Under the pieces are notes generated by a model, which saw only the letters and a list, made by a program, of their open reading frames with translations, had not been told where the DNA came from and did not search any database. Of a stretch of 64,000 nucleotides of DNA, positions 1 to 8,151 are shown in pieces. The stretch covers positions 1-64,000 of the forward strand of contig DVDX01000017.1 in the NCBI GenBank assembly GCA_015295985.1, read 5' to 3'. The stretch's first letter is position 1, and every line of letters begins with the position of its first letter. Origin of the DNA: Synechococcus sp. M44_DOE_062. GTDB lineage: Bacteria > Cyanobacteriota > Cyanobacteriia > Thermostichales > Thermostichaceae. Made by a program: the position numbers and the translations under genes.

Positions 1-70
1 TCCTCTCTCCTCCATAAAGCATCTTCTCTATCTTACATAAGATCAACACGACCTAGAAGGGATCCCTGCC

Positions 71-742
71 ATGTTCTACTTGCCGGTCTCGCTGCTGCTG
101 TTCTTGGTGCTGTTGCTGCTGCTGCCCCTGATTTGGTTGGGGTTGGCGGTGGATGTGGTAGCGCTGGCAGTGGGGAAGTTGGGCTTTTCCCGAGATGGGG
201 CGTTGTTGTTGCTCTTGGCAGTGCTTGTGGGCAGCTCGGTCAACATTCCCCTCTATCGAGTGAAATGTGAGGTGACGCTGGTAGAGGACTTAGCCAGCCT
301 GTGGATGCGGCAACTCTGGGGGATCCCTTTGGCGAAAATCCCTCAGGAGACGGTGATTGCCTTGAACGTGGGCGGGGGGCTGATCCCGGTGCTCTTGGCC
401 CTGTACCAATTTGGGCGGGCCGACAGCCTGCTGATCCTGGCGGTAACGGCGTTGGTAACCTTGGTCAGCTACTATGCTTCCCACGTGGTGCCGGGGATCG
501 GCATTCAAATGAACCCCCTAGTTGCCCCGGCTACAGCAGCCTTAGCTGCTCTATTTTGGGCGGGGGATCAGGCACCGGCAGTGGCCTTTGCCGGCGGGGT
601 TTTGGGCACGGTGATCGGGGCAGATCTCCTGCACCTACCGGAAGTCCTGCGGCGCAATTGCTCCGGCATTCTCAGCATTGGTGGGGCTGGGGTTTTCGAT
701 GGCATTGCCCTCTGCGGCCTGTTTGCCCTACTGCTGAGCTAA
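71..742 (+). CDS. DUF1614 family integral membrane protein
   Basis: A 223-residue, very hydrophobic protein of the DUF1614 family, whose biochemical role is not established. A Leu-rich N-terminal segment (about residues 1-34) is followed by a second hydrophobic stretch with the family-typical G-S-S-V-N-I-P-L block near residues 54-61. Several further membrane segments run to the C-terminus. A purine-rich stretch (AGAAGGGA) lies 10-15 bases before the ATG. The gene converges on the caspase-like gene and overlaps its stop by four bases. Family assignment is from sequence pattern; no function is inferred. Confidence 0.8.
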   Translation: MFYLPVSLLLFLVLLLLLPLIWLGLAVDVVALAVGKLGFSRDGALLLLLAVLVGSSVNIPLYRVKCEVTLVEDLASLWMRQLWGIPLAKIPQETVIALNVGGGLIPVLLALYQFGRADSLLILAVTALVTLVSYYASHVVPGIGIQMNPLVAPATAALAALFWAGDQAPAVAFAGGVLGTVIGADLLHLPEVLRRNCSGILSIGGAGVFDGIALCGLFALLLS

Positions 743-2841
743 ACCAGGAGATAGGTGAGGGAAAGTGTGAGGGACTGGCTGGGATCCAGCCAACGCAGGT
801 CGGGATCCCCCTCAGGGGCACGCTGCGTCAACTCCTCCAGGAGCGTTTGCGTCCATTCCAGCGGCCCATTGAGTAACATCGGCGAACGGGCTACCCCCAG
901 CCTGCGGGCCATAGCCTTGAGGGCTGCCAAGCTGGCCGACAGGGGGCGGGTGCTGGCCACAAACAACAGCTCCGTCAGTCCTTGGGCATGACAGGTGAGC
1001 AAGTCAGAGCTCACAGCAGAGCGCAGCTCCCCATCGACTTCCGGCAAGGGTGGCAAAGTTAAACTGCCCTTGGCTTCCAGGCGAAGGGGTGTGGCCAAGT
1101 TGTCCTGAGGCATAGGGGCAAGCAGGTGCAGTTGCCCGGTCGGGTCGATCAGCAACAGGTAGCCGAACAGATCCTGCTCGCTGTTGTTGCGAAGGGTGAG
1201 ATGCAAGGGATCCCCCCGCATAAACCGTTGCATACCCACCTCAGTAGGAGCAGAGGCTACAGGCTGGACAAGGCGTGCCGCCAACGGGGGAGCTTTGGCA
1301 GCTTTACCTTTGACGGCCAACTCCGCCACCACTGCCAAGGAAGAAGAAAACCCATTGAGAGTGGTGCGCAAACGTTTGGCAGCCAGCAGATGAGCAAGAC
1401 GGGGAGCTAACCGCTGGACAGCCATCGCTGCCGCTTCTCCTGCCGGGCCACAGGAATTCAGAAGCAATTCTCGCCCTGGCCAGAACAGGCTGTAGCTGTT
1501 CACTTCCAGGGGTTTGAGCAGGGTATCCGAGCGAAAAGCAGCAGCCATTTCCGGGGTGATGCGGCCCAACAAACAGTCCACCTGTCGCTCGCGGGGGTTG
1601 GCCGTTTCCATCCAGCTATAGCCGGCAATGGCATTGGTGAGATCCACCTTTTCGATGCGGCCCAGGTTCTCTTCTAGGCCAACCGAAAGCTTGAGCGTGC
1701 TGGAGAGGCTGCGCAACTGCTCCCGCAAGGGTGTGCCCACAGGGGGAAACTGTCCTTCCGGGCTGGCCAACTGAGCCTGAGCCAACAGCCCACTTCGAGA
1801 GCGCATCAGCAGCGGCGTCGGTGAAGAGGCGGAAGGATTGGCGGGAATGGGAACCAAGAGGGTGCCCGGCTGCAAACCACACAGCGCCGCCGACGGGATC
1901 CCACCCAACCACACTTGAGCCCGATTCCCCTTCACTTCTTGGACCACCCCACTGACTCCTGCCTGCGCAGGCGCAAGAAAATAGGGGTGAATGTGTCGGG
2001 CAGTGTCTTTGCCTTCCAAGGTAGGGCGTTGGCAGGCAAATAGGCCCAGCTCTCGCTGGCTGGCCACTTGGTTAAAGGCCACCAGCAGACGGGTGGCAGG
2101 CGTAGTTTCCCATAGGTACTGCGTCAGCAGATAGGTGAGTACCCCGGCATAGAATCCCGGCCAAGCGGCTTCCGCTGCCAAGTCTTGGGGAGTGGTGGCC
2201 GAAATCAACAAGCCCTTGGGTGGAGACGGCCAAACCCGCTGCAGTTCCGAGGAGTCTGGGATCGCGGCTGGGGGGCGGGAACGCAGTTGCAAGTTGCCTC
2301 GCACCGACGGTGAGACATGGGTAAAGCCACAGTCCAGAAGGGTGGTGACCTGGGCAGTGCCCAAGCCTTCTACAAGCCGGAAAAAACTGTCCAGCTCCAT
2401 CGCCGCCATCCCCTCAGAGCCAGACAACAGCAGCACCGGCTGCCAGCAGTTGGGCGCGGATCCCAGCCGCCACTGGCCATAGCCGCTGAAGTGTACCACC
2501 ACCGTTTCAGCCGTGTGCCCTTGACCCCCCAAGTGCTCTGCAAAGGCCGATTGGATCCCACTTGATGTGGCTGCCCCATCGGTGAGGGTGAGAATATCTG
2601 CCGGGTCAAAGCCAAAGCGGTACAGGAGCAGCTCCCGCTGCAGCTCCACATCTGTCAAACACCCTTGTAGTGCGGATCCCTCGCCCAGGTAGCGGTTAAT
2701 GCCGATCAAAACAGCCAGCTTGCGAGAGCCAGCCGCCAACGCTTGCCCATATCGCTCAGCGCGACCCCTCAACCAGCCAGGGGACAGGCCAAGACCGGCA
2801 GCAACCAGGATCAGTTTTTGCAGAAAAGACCGCCTTTCCAT
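739..2841 (-). CDS. Tat-exported caspase-fold (orthocaspase-like) protein with DUF4384-type C-terminal domain, catalytic dyad missing
   Basis: A 700-residue protein. It begins with a twin-arginine signal (RRSFLQK at residues 3-9, then a hydrophobic core), so export by Tat is likely. A caspase p20-like domain follows: KLAVLIGINRY at 41-51, HFSGYG at 117-122 and LLDCGFTH at 168-175. Active orthocaspases have His in the S-G-H-G motif and Cys in D-x-C-H-S-G. Here these positions are Tyr121 and Gly172, so peptidase activity is unlikely. The C-terminal third (RGDPLHLTLRN, then YLLLIDPTGQLHLL) resembles DUF4384. Cyanobacteria are known to carry caspase homologues with substituted dyads, so a scaffold or regulatory role is possible. 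Convergent with the DUF1614 gene. Confidence 0.8.
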   Translation of the reverse strand: MERRSFLQKLILVAAGLGLSPGWLRGRAERYGQALAAGSRKLAVLIGINRYLGEGSALQGCLTDVELQRELLLYRFGFDPADILTLTDGAATSSGIQSAFAEHLGGQGHTAETVVVHFSGYGQWRLGSAPNCWQPVLLLSGSEGMAAMELDSFFRLVEGLGTAQVTTLLDCGFTHVSPSVRGNLQLRSRPPAAIPDSSELQRVWPSPPKGLLISATTPQDLAAEAAWPGFYAGVLTYLLTQYLWETTPATRLLVAFNQVASQRELGLFACQRPTLEGKDTARHIHPYFLAPAQAGVSGVVQEVKGNRAQVWLGGIPSAALCGLQPGTLLVPIPANPSASSPTPLLMRSRSGLLAQAQLASPEGQFPPVGTPLREQLRSLSSTLKLSVGLEENLGRIEKVDLTNAIAGYSWMETANPRERQVDCLLGRITPEMAAAFRSDTLLKPLEVNSYSLFWPGRELLLNSCGPAGEAAAMAVQRLAPRLAHLLAAKRLRTTLNGFSSSLAVVAELAVKGKAAKAPPLAARLVQPVASAPTEVGMQRFMRGDPLHLTLRNNSEQDLFGYLLLIDPTGQLHLLAPMPQDNLATPLRLEAKGSLTLPPLPEVDGELRSAVSSDLLTCHAQGLTELLFVASTRPLSASLAALKAMARRLGVARSPMLLNGPLEWTQTLLEELTQRAPEGDPDLRWLDPSQSLTLSLTYLLV

Positions 2842-3119
2842 GTTGACCCTCTGGGTTGACCCGCCAGCCCAACAACTACCCCATCGGCCAGCGAGCCACA
2901 GCTAAACTTTGTACTGGTTTGTACTGGAATCTGTTGCTGCCTATTTCAGGATATCCCCATCCACGCAGCTTTTTCGCGAGATCGGGTGACAGTTTTTGGC
3001 GTTTTCTTTGCATTCCTTATCAATCAAACCTCCGTTACTTCCCATGAGGGATCCCAAAGCAGCGCTCGTCTGTCAGAACAAGGGGGAAAGTGGAAGTAGA
3101 AGCGTAGTGAAGTCAGTAC

Positions 3120-3998
3120 TCAGCGGTTCAGGAAATAGGGCAAGCAAGCCCCACGCTCCGGCCAGTGGAAGCGGACGAAGGGAACCAAAACGAACCCAGC
3201 CATCGCCAGACAGAACAGGCCGAAGTAGAGGTGGAAAACCCCAATTGGATTGGCTGGTTCCACGCTTCCTCCGCCCAGGGATCCCAGTGCTAAAGCCAGG
3301 AGATTGTTCAAAGCATGAGCCAAGACGGGCAGGGTCAGGGAGCGGGTCTGCAGGTAGAACAGGCCCATCACCAAGCCAAACACCGTCAGTCCGACTGGGT
3401 TGGGGTGCAGCAGGCCGAATACTGCAGAAGAAGCCAGTAGTCCTCTGGAGAGGCCCCACTTGAGGCCCCAGCGGTGTAGCAAGATGCCGCGAAACAGCCA
3501 CTCCTCCGTTACGGGGGCCACCACCCCAATCGAGAGCCAGCGCAACCCCTGATACACCTGCGGCCAGGCCATTTCCCCATCCTCTTCCCCCAGTGAGTGC
3601 AGCATCGACTCCGCCAGCTCCGGTGCAGGCAGGGATACCAGGTAGAGCATCAACAGAGTGGTGCCCAGAGAGAGCACCAGCAAAGCCGGCACCACCCGCA
3701 GCAGGGATCCCCAGGGAATAGCAGCCCGCCAGTTGCCCCACAGCCGTCTCATCTGCAGATGGGCCTGCTGCCCCCGTCGCCAGCTCCAGATACAGGTGAG
3801 GACAAAGGTGGAGCAGTAGACCAGGTAGTCCAGCAGTGAATCATCCCATGGGAGATGCAACAGCTGGGCCAAGACGGCGGCTCCCAAACCCACACCCAGG
3901 TTGATCAACAAGAAGGCCAACAGCAGGTGGCGCGCCTTAAGGGCTCCAAATCCAGTCGCACTCGGCTCGGCAGGCCGTAGAGGGGGAGATCCAGACAC
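3120..3998 (-). CDS. CPBP family (CAAX-type) intramembrane metalloprotease
   Basis: A 292-residue polytopic membrane protein. The C-terminal half has the CPBP/Abi signature: E-E-W-L-F-R-G (the EExxxR motif), then FGLLHPN, then PVLAHALNN with the second His motif. These residues form the active site in Rce1-type intramembrane proteases. About eight hydrophobic segments are visible. Cyanobacterial members are numerous and their substrates are mostly unknown. The gene stands alone, transcribed away from the ABC1 kinase gene. Confidence 0.88.
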   Translation of the reverse strand: MSGSPPLRPAEPSATGFGALKARHLLLAFLLINLGVGLGAAVLAQLLHLPWDDSLLDYLVYCSTFVLTCIWSWRRGQQAHLQMRRLWGNWRAAIPWGSLLRVVPALLVLSLGTTLLMLYLVSLPAPELAESMLHSLGEEDGEMAWPQVYQGLRWLSIGVVAPVTEEWLFRGILLHRWGLKWGLSRGLLASSAVFGLLHPNPVGLTVFGLVMGLFYLQTRSLTLPVLAHALNNLLALALGSLGGGSVEPANPIGVFHLYFGLFCLAMAGFVLVPFVRFHWPERGACLPYFLNR

Positions 3999-4208
3999 AA
4001 AGGCAGAGATCGCGGTTTTTCCATTTTAGGTTTGGCAGGGATCCCCCTAGGTGGGCTGCTGTCACCGCCGCTGGGAGAAGGCGAAGATCCTTACTTTAAA
4101 GGTTCGTCCGGCCTTTTCAAACCCAATGAGCAGGCCGGTGGCCGTCTCCAAAGGTCGTCAAGTTAAGCCAGCAAGTTAAGATGTGTTACGGAATCCATTA
4201 GGGCATCT

Positions 4209-6137
4209 ATGGGCGCAACACCGTCAACACCGGCAGTGATAACAGTGGCAACGCAGCATAGCTTGGGTTCTGTGGCTGTGTCCATCCCTCCGGCAGAGCT
4301 GAGGGCGGTTCCTGAGCCAAGCCTGCGTTACGACCCAGAGCAGTTGGCCAAGCAATATCGAGGGCGCTGGGATCTGGTGGTGCGGCGCCTGTTTCAGTTG
4401 ATCACCCCCTTTTTGGGCTTGTTGGCCTGGGTGTTTTGGGATCGCTGGCGGGGAGTAGAACTGAAGAATCGCCCCAAACACGCAGCCCGGCTGCGGGAGA
4501 TCCTCACGGAATTGGGGCCAACAGCCATCAAAATCGGCCAAGCCCTCTCCACCCGTCCTGATCTGGTTTCGCCCCTATTTTTAGAGGAACTGGCCAAACT
4601 GCAGGATGAACTGCCCCCCTTCGAGAATGCCATTGCTTTTGCCCTCATCGAGTCGGAGATCGGCAAACCCATAGACAAAATCTTTCGAGAAATCAGCCCT
4701 GAGCCGATTGCTGCTGCCAGCTTGGGGCAAGTGTACCAAGCCTACTTGCATACCGGGGAGAAAGTCGCCGTCAAGGTGCAGCGGCCCGATTTGATTGGGC
4801 GCATCTCTCTCGACATGTACATTGTCCGCAGCTTGGCGCTGTGGGCCAAAAAAACCTTCCGCCGCATCCGCAGCGACCTGGTGGGCATCGTCGATGAGTT
4901 CGCCGGGCGCCTTTACGAAGAGATGGACTACACCCAAGAAGGCCGCAATGCCGAGCGGTTCCTGGCGCTGTACCGTCACCCCTCCATCTATGCCCCGAAA
5001 ATCTACTGGGAGTACACCCGCACCAAGGTGCTGACGATGGAGTGGATTGATGGCATCAAGCTGACTCAGGTCGACAAAATCACTGCTGCAGGGCTGGATG
5101 GGCGGCACCTGATCGAGATTGGTGTCAATTGCTCCCTTAAGCAGCTCCTGGAAAATGGCTTTTTCCACGCCGACCCCCACCCAGGGAACCTCTTGGCGAT
5201 GCCAGATGGACGGCTGGCCTATATCGATTTCGGCATGATGAGCACCATCGCCCCCCAGCAGCGCTACGGCCTGATCAAGGCGATTGTGCATTTGGTGAAC
5301 CGAGACTTCGCCGGGCTGGCCCAAGACTACGTGGACTTGGAGTTCCTGGATCCAGATACCGACCTGACTCCCATCATCCCTGCTCTGGAAGCTGTCTTTG
5401 CCGAAGCGATGGGCAAATCCGTCTCCGAACTCAATTTCAAGAGCATCACCGATCGACTCTCGGGGGTGATGTACGATTTTCCCTTCCGAGTCCCTGCCTA
5501 CTACGCCCTGATCATCCGCTCTTTGCTCACCCTAGAAGGGATTGCCATTGGCCTGGATCCCAACTTTAAGGTGTTGAGCGTGGCCTATCCCTACGTGGCT
5601 CAGCGGCTGCTCACCGACCCAGCCCCGGAGCTGCGCGTATCCTTGCGGGAGCTGCTGTTTAACCAGGGGCAATTTCGCTGGAATCGCCTGGAGAACCTGC
5701 TGCGCAACGCCGTCAACAGCGAGGATTTTGACCTGCAGGGATCCCTGGAAAAAGCCGCTGATTTTATCTTTTCTGAGCGGGGTACTTTCCTGCGGGAGCG
5801 CTTGGTGGATGTGCTCTTCTCCAGCTCGGGATCCCAGGGTGGCTCAGATGGCTTGGCTCATTTGCAACGTCTGTGGGAACTCCTCAGCAGCAACCCGAGC
5901 TTTCAGCCGCTGCAGCTTTTGCCTATTGTTGCCAAGGTGGCTGCCAAACCGGAAGCTCAACAACTGAGCCGTCAATTGGCCTCCCGCTGGTTGCAACGCT
6001 CGGTAGCCCGCCTCATCCGCGACCTGCTGTTGCCGGATGCAGAAGAGCCCAGTTCACCCTCTTCCCTCAACGGGCGTGGCGGGATCCCTGGGCCAACAAC
6101 CTCTGCTGCTACTGCTCGACTTCCTCTTCCGGCCTAG
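4209..6137 (+). CDS. ABC1/UbiB-family atypical protein kinase
   Basis: A 642-residue member of the ABC1 (ADCK/UbiB/AarF) family. Diagnostic motifs are the KxGQ extension motif (AIKIGQALSTRPD), the Ala-rich loop replacing the P-loop (AAASLGQVYQA), the VAIK-type lysine in KVAVKVQRP, the catalytic HADPHPGNLL and the metal-binding YIDFGMM. The family supports quinone biosynthesis (UbiB) or plastoglobule/thylakoid lipid metabolism in plants; cyanobacteria have several paralogues. The long C-terminal helical tail is typical of them. The ATG at 4209 follows a spacer without a clear SD. No operon partner is evident, so the exact substrate is unknown. Confidence 0.92.
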   Translation: MGATPSTPAVITVATQHSLGSVAVSIPPAELRAVPEPSLRYDPEQLAKQYRGRWDLVVRRLFQLITPFLGLLAWVFWDRWRGVELKNRPKHAARLREILTELGPTAIKIGQALSTRPDLVSPLFLEELAKLQDELPPFENAIAFALIESEIGKPIDKIFREISPEPIAAASLGQVYQAYLHTGEKVAVKVQRPDLIGRISLDMYIVRSLALWAKKTFRRIRSDLVGIVDEFAGRLYEEMDYTQEGRNAERFLALYRHPSIYAPKIYWEYTRTKVLTMEWIDGIKLTQVDKITAAGLDGRHLIEIGVNCSLKQLLENGFFHADPHPGNLLAMPDGRLAYIDFGMMSTIAPQQRYGLIKAIVHLVNRDFAGLAQDYVDLEFLDPDTDLTPIIPALEAVFAEAMGKSVSELNFKSITDRLSGVMYDFPFRVPAYYALIIRSLLTLEGIAIGLDPNFKVLSVAYPYVAQRLLTDPAPELRVSLRELLFNQGQFRWNRLENLLRNAVNSEDFDLQGSLEKAADFIFSERGTFLRERLVDVLFSSSGSQGGSDGLAHLQRLWELLSSNPSFQPLQLLPIVAKVAAKPEAQQLSRQLASRWLQRSVARLIRDLLLPDAEEPSSPSSLNGRGGIPGPTTSAATARLPLPA

Positions 6138-6148
6138 CTCGGGTGCTC

Positions 6149-6532
6149 CTAGGGGGCAGTGTCGCTATTGGGGTTAACAGAGGCCAGAGCCAGCGTAATC
6201 CACTCGGAAAATTCATCGCGGCGGAAAACCTGGGGGCGGGAGCGGGGACCAAAACGCAGCAGGCTGGGCATGCCGTACTCCTTGAGTCGAGACTGTAGCC
6301 AGGTGCCCACACCGGTTTTGCCATCGTTGGGCATTTCGGTTTGGAAGTCACTGTACATCAACAACAACTGGCTGCGAGATTGGAGCACGGCATTCTCTTG
6401 AATTAACTTCGGCAAGGAGAGGTCAGTGGCTGGAACTGCCCCTTTGCTCCCTTTGGCCGATTCACGACGACGGTCGCGCGGGCGTGGGTTGGTACTTTCA
6501 CGGCTTTTACGGGTTTTGGGTTCACTAGGCAT
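6149..6532 (-). CDS. Conserved small basic protein of unknown function
   Basis: A protein of 127 residues, starting MPSEPKTRKSRE. This start is preferred because TAGGAGA lies 7 bases upstream; a 19-codon longer frame has no such site. The first 45 residues are Arg/Lys/Ser-rich and probably disordered. The rest (IQENAVLQSRSQLLLMYSDF to EFSEWITLALASV) looks like a small folded helical domain. I do not recognise the family. It converges on the ABC1 kinase gene, 11 bases from its stop. Confidence 0.6.
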   Translation of the reverse strand: MPSEPKTRKSRESTNPRPRDRRRESAKGSKGAVPATDLSLPKLIQENAVLQSRSQLLLMYSDFQTEMPNDGKTGVGTWLQSRLKEYGMPSLLRFGPRSRPQVFRRDEFSEWITLALASVNPNSDTAP

Positions 6533-6896
6533 AGAATCTCCTAAACGACAGAATGGCTCCCCCACGGGGGCTAAGGCGGGAACTCGCATACCAAAAGCTG
6601 AGCCCGCTGTGAAAGTGGCTCAATGGGTACAGTTCTGGAGCTATCGCTGAGAAGAGTGACACGTGCTCTTGGGTAAGCGAAGAAGAACTGCGCCAAGCCG
6701 GCACGAAAGGCTGGGATCCCTTTAGTGCCACAGCAGTCCGCAGCGGGCCGAGCTCCTGGCAACCCATCCGAGACCTATTCTCGTCTTTCCTGTCGGAGGC
6801 CAGTTTGGCTACCACGAATCCGCAGGGTAAGCAAGCTCGGATGTTACCCCTATATTGACTTAAAAATGGACAGGTGGACAGTCCCTGGCTGAGAAT
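6533..6896. other. Spacer without recognisable gene
   Basis: Between two leftward genes. Overlapping open frames here give low-complexity, poorly conserved-looking peptides. No RNA gene or terminator hairpin was recognised. The region immediately right of 6532 holds the SD for the small basic protein gene. Confidence 0.5.
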
Positions 6897-7616
6897 TTAG
6901 GTCTGCAGATTTTGCCGCCCGTTGCGAATCACCCGCAAGGATTCCACCAACCGCAACTCCAGGTCTTGCAAAACTTGATCCACGTAACGGTGGGCTTCCC
7001 GCTGCAGGCGCTCCGATTCCTGAAGCGTCTGTCGCCGCACTTCCTCACTCTGTTGATAGGTTTGTTGCAGTAACTGCTCCGCCTGAGCTTGGGCCTGTCG
7101 CAGAATGGTCGATTCGTTGAGGAGCTGCTCGGCCCTACGTTGGGCCGCGGCCACAATTTCCTGGGCGTAGCGGTTGGCCTCCGCCAAGATCTGATCCCGC
7201 TGGCGCAGCAATTCCTCCGCTTCCTCTAGAGCTATTGGCAGGTTCAGGCGGATAAAGTCCAACTGCTCCAGAATCTTCTCCTCTTCAATAAGGGTGCGAG
7301 ACCAGAACAGACGAGGGCTGCTGAGAATGGCTGCCTCCAGTTGATCGAGGGCCTCCTGGACGCGCATCAGTGCCAGGGTCTGATCCCCAAACGGTACGCC
7401 AGCACGATTGGAAGCATCGGAGGGCAATTCTCGCATCAGTCCAGAAGAAGGTGGCCGCGCTGAGCGAAAGGGCAAAGCAGGCAGGATAACGCCTACCATA
7501 TCAGGTTCTCGGTTTTCTGAATCTACGCAGTCTCCCCTTCGCTCCAACCCCTCTTTGTCAAAGGGATGTTCTTTCTGATACTCCAAAATGACGACTTTTC
7601 TCCTTACCTGTGGCAA
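6897..7616 (-). CDS. Coiled-coil DivIVA-like protein, probably cell division-associated (Cdv3-like)
   Basis: A 239-residue frame with a long coiled coil. From about residue 85 it reads LDQLEAAILSSPRLFWSRTL, then EEEKILEQLDFIRLNLP, then continuous heptad-rich sequence rich in Ala, Glu and Gln, ending ESLRVIRNGRQNLQT. This layout matches the conserved cyanobacterial DivIVA-like proteins, one of which (Cdv3) is implicated in cell division. The match is from memory of the pattern, so the symbol is withheld. The start is uncertain. The frame opens at a TTG, and a TAAGGAG just inside it points to a later start. An ATG at 7499 begins shortly before the conserved domain. Confidence 0.65.
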   Translation of the reverse strand: MPQVRRKVVILEYQKEHPFDKEGLERRGDCVDSENREPDMVGVILPALPFRSARPPSSGLMRELPSDASNRAGVPFGDQTLALMRVQEALDQLEAAILSSPRLFWSRTLIEEEKILEQLDFIRLNLPIALEEAEELLRQRDQILAEANRYAQEIVAAAQRRAEQLLNESTILRQAQAQAEQLLQQTYQQSEEVRRQTLQESERLQREAHRYVDQVLQDLELRLVESLRVIRNGRQNLQT

Positions 7617-7647
7617 ACTGAGAAAAAAAGTGCAGCCCTAGCCATTC

Positions 7648-7902
7648 ATGCCTCAACCACAGCCTCCCAAAAGACTGGAAGACCAATTTGTGGAGAATGT
7701 CTCCCGTTACCCCACCTACTTCATTACCGTTCTGCTGGGGGGAATCTGGGCTGGCCTCCAGCCTTTTGTTAGCTTGTATCGCAAAAGTCCGACGGCGGCG
7801 GCCATGGTGACGCTGGGATCCCTGCTGTTGCTGCTGTTTGTTTATTTCACCCTGCGAGGCATGACAGGGAATACCTTGTTGCCAGGATGGATGTTAGGTT
7901 AG
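7648..7902 (+). CDS. DUF751 (Ycf33-type) small membrane protein
   Basis: An 84-residue protein with two hydrophobic segments (YFITVLLGGIWAGLQPF and MVTLGSLLLLLFVYFTL). This pattern is that of the DUF751 family, which includes plastid Ycf33. Its function is unresolved; it is confined to cyanobacteria and plastids, suggesting a thylakoid role. Its last 16 bases overlap the ATG of the following PCP_red gene, indicating translational coupling. It is divergent from the coiled-coil gene across a 31-base gap. Confidence 0.82.
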   Translation: MPQPQPPKRLEDQFVENVSRYPTYFITVLLGGIWAGLQPFVSLYRKSPTAAAMVTLGSLLLLLFVYFTLRGMTGNTLLPGWMLG

Positions 7903-8057
7903 CCGTACAGTGGACGCCGGAAGCAGAGGCACGCTTCAAGGAGATCCCTTTTTTTCGCCCCGCCGCCCGCAAGAAAAGTGAAAAGCTTGCCCGAGAATTA
8001 GGGATCCAGCAGATGGTGGCGGTCTCTGGGCAGGCCACGCAACACTTGGGCTCTTGA
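7887..8057 (+). CDS. Small PCP_red-domain protein (protochlorophyllide reductase ChlB C-terminal-like)
   Basis: A 56-residue gene starting ATG GAT GTT inside the end of the DUF751 gene and stopping at TGA 8055-8057. The protein contains W-T-P-E-A-E-A-R-F-K-E-I-P-F-F-R, then KKSEKLARELGIQ. This is the hallmark pattern of the PCP_red domain found at the C-terminus of light-independent protochlorophyllide reductase subunit B and as stand-alone small proteins in phototrophs. A role near chlorophyll metabolism is inferred only from that domain. The overlap with DUF751 implies co-translation. Confidence 0.8.
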   Translation: MDVRLAVQWTPEAEARFKEIPFFRPAARKKSEKLARELGIQQMVAVSGQATQHLGS

Positions 8058-8151
8058 GAGATCCCGGCTGCAAGTCGTAGCAAGGGGATTGAATTTGCCG
8101 CTAGCTTGGTAGAGGTGTTCTCCTCCGTTCCCTCGTTCATTTTTGCAACTC

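Noticed and set aside
4581-5324. Long leftward open frame antisense to the ABC1 kinase gene
   Set aside because: Shadow of the kinase codon pattern in GC-rich DNA; the kinase frame carries all conserved motifs.
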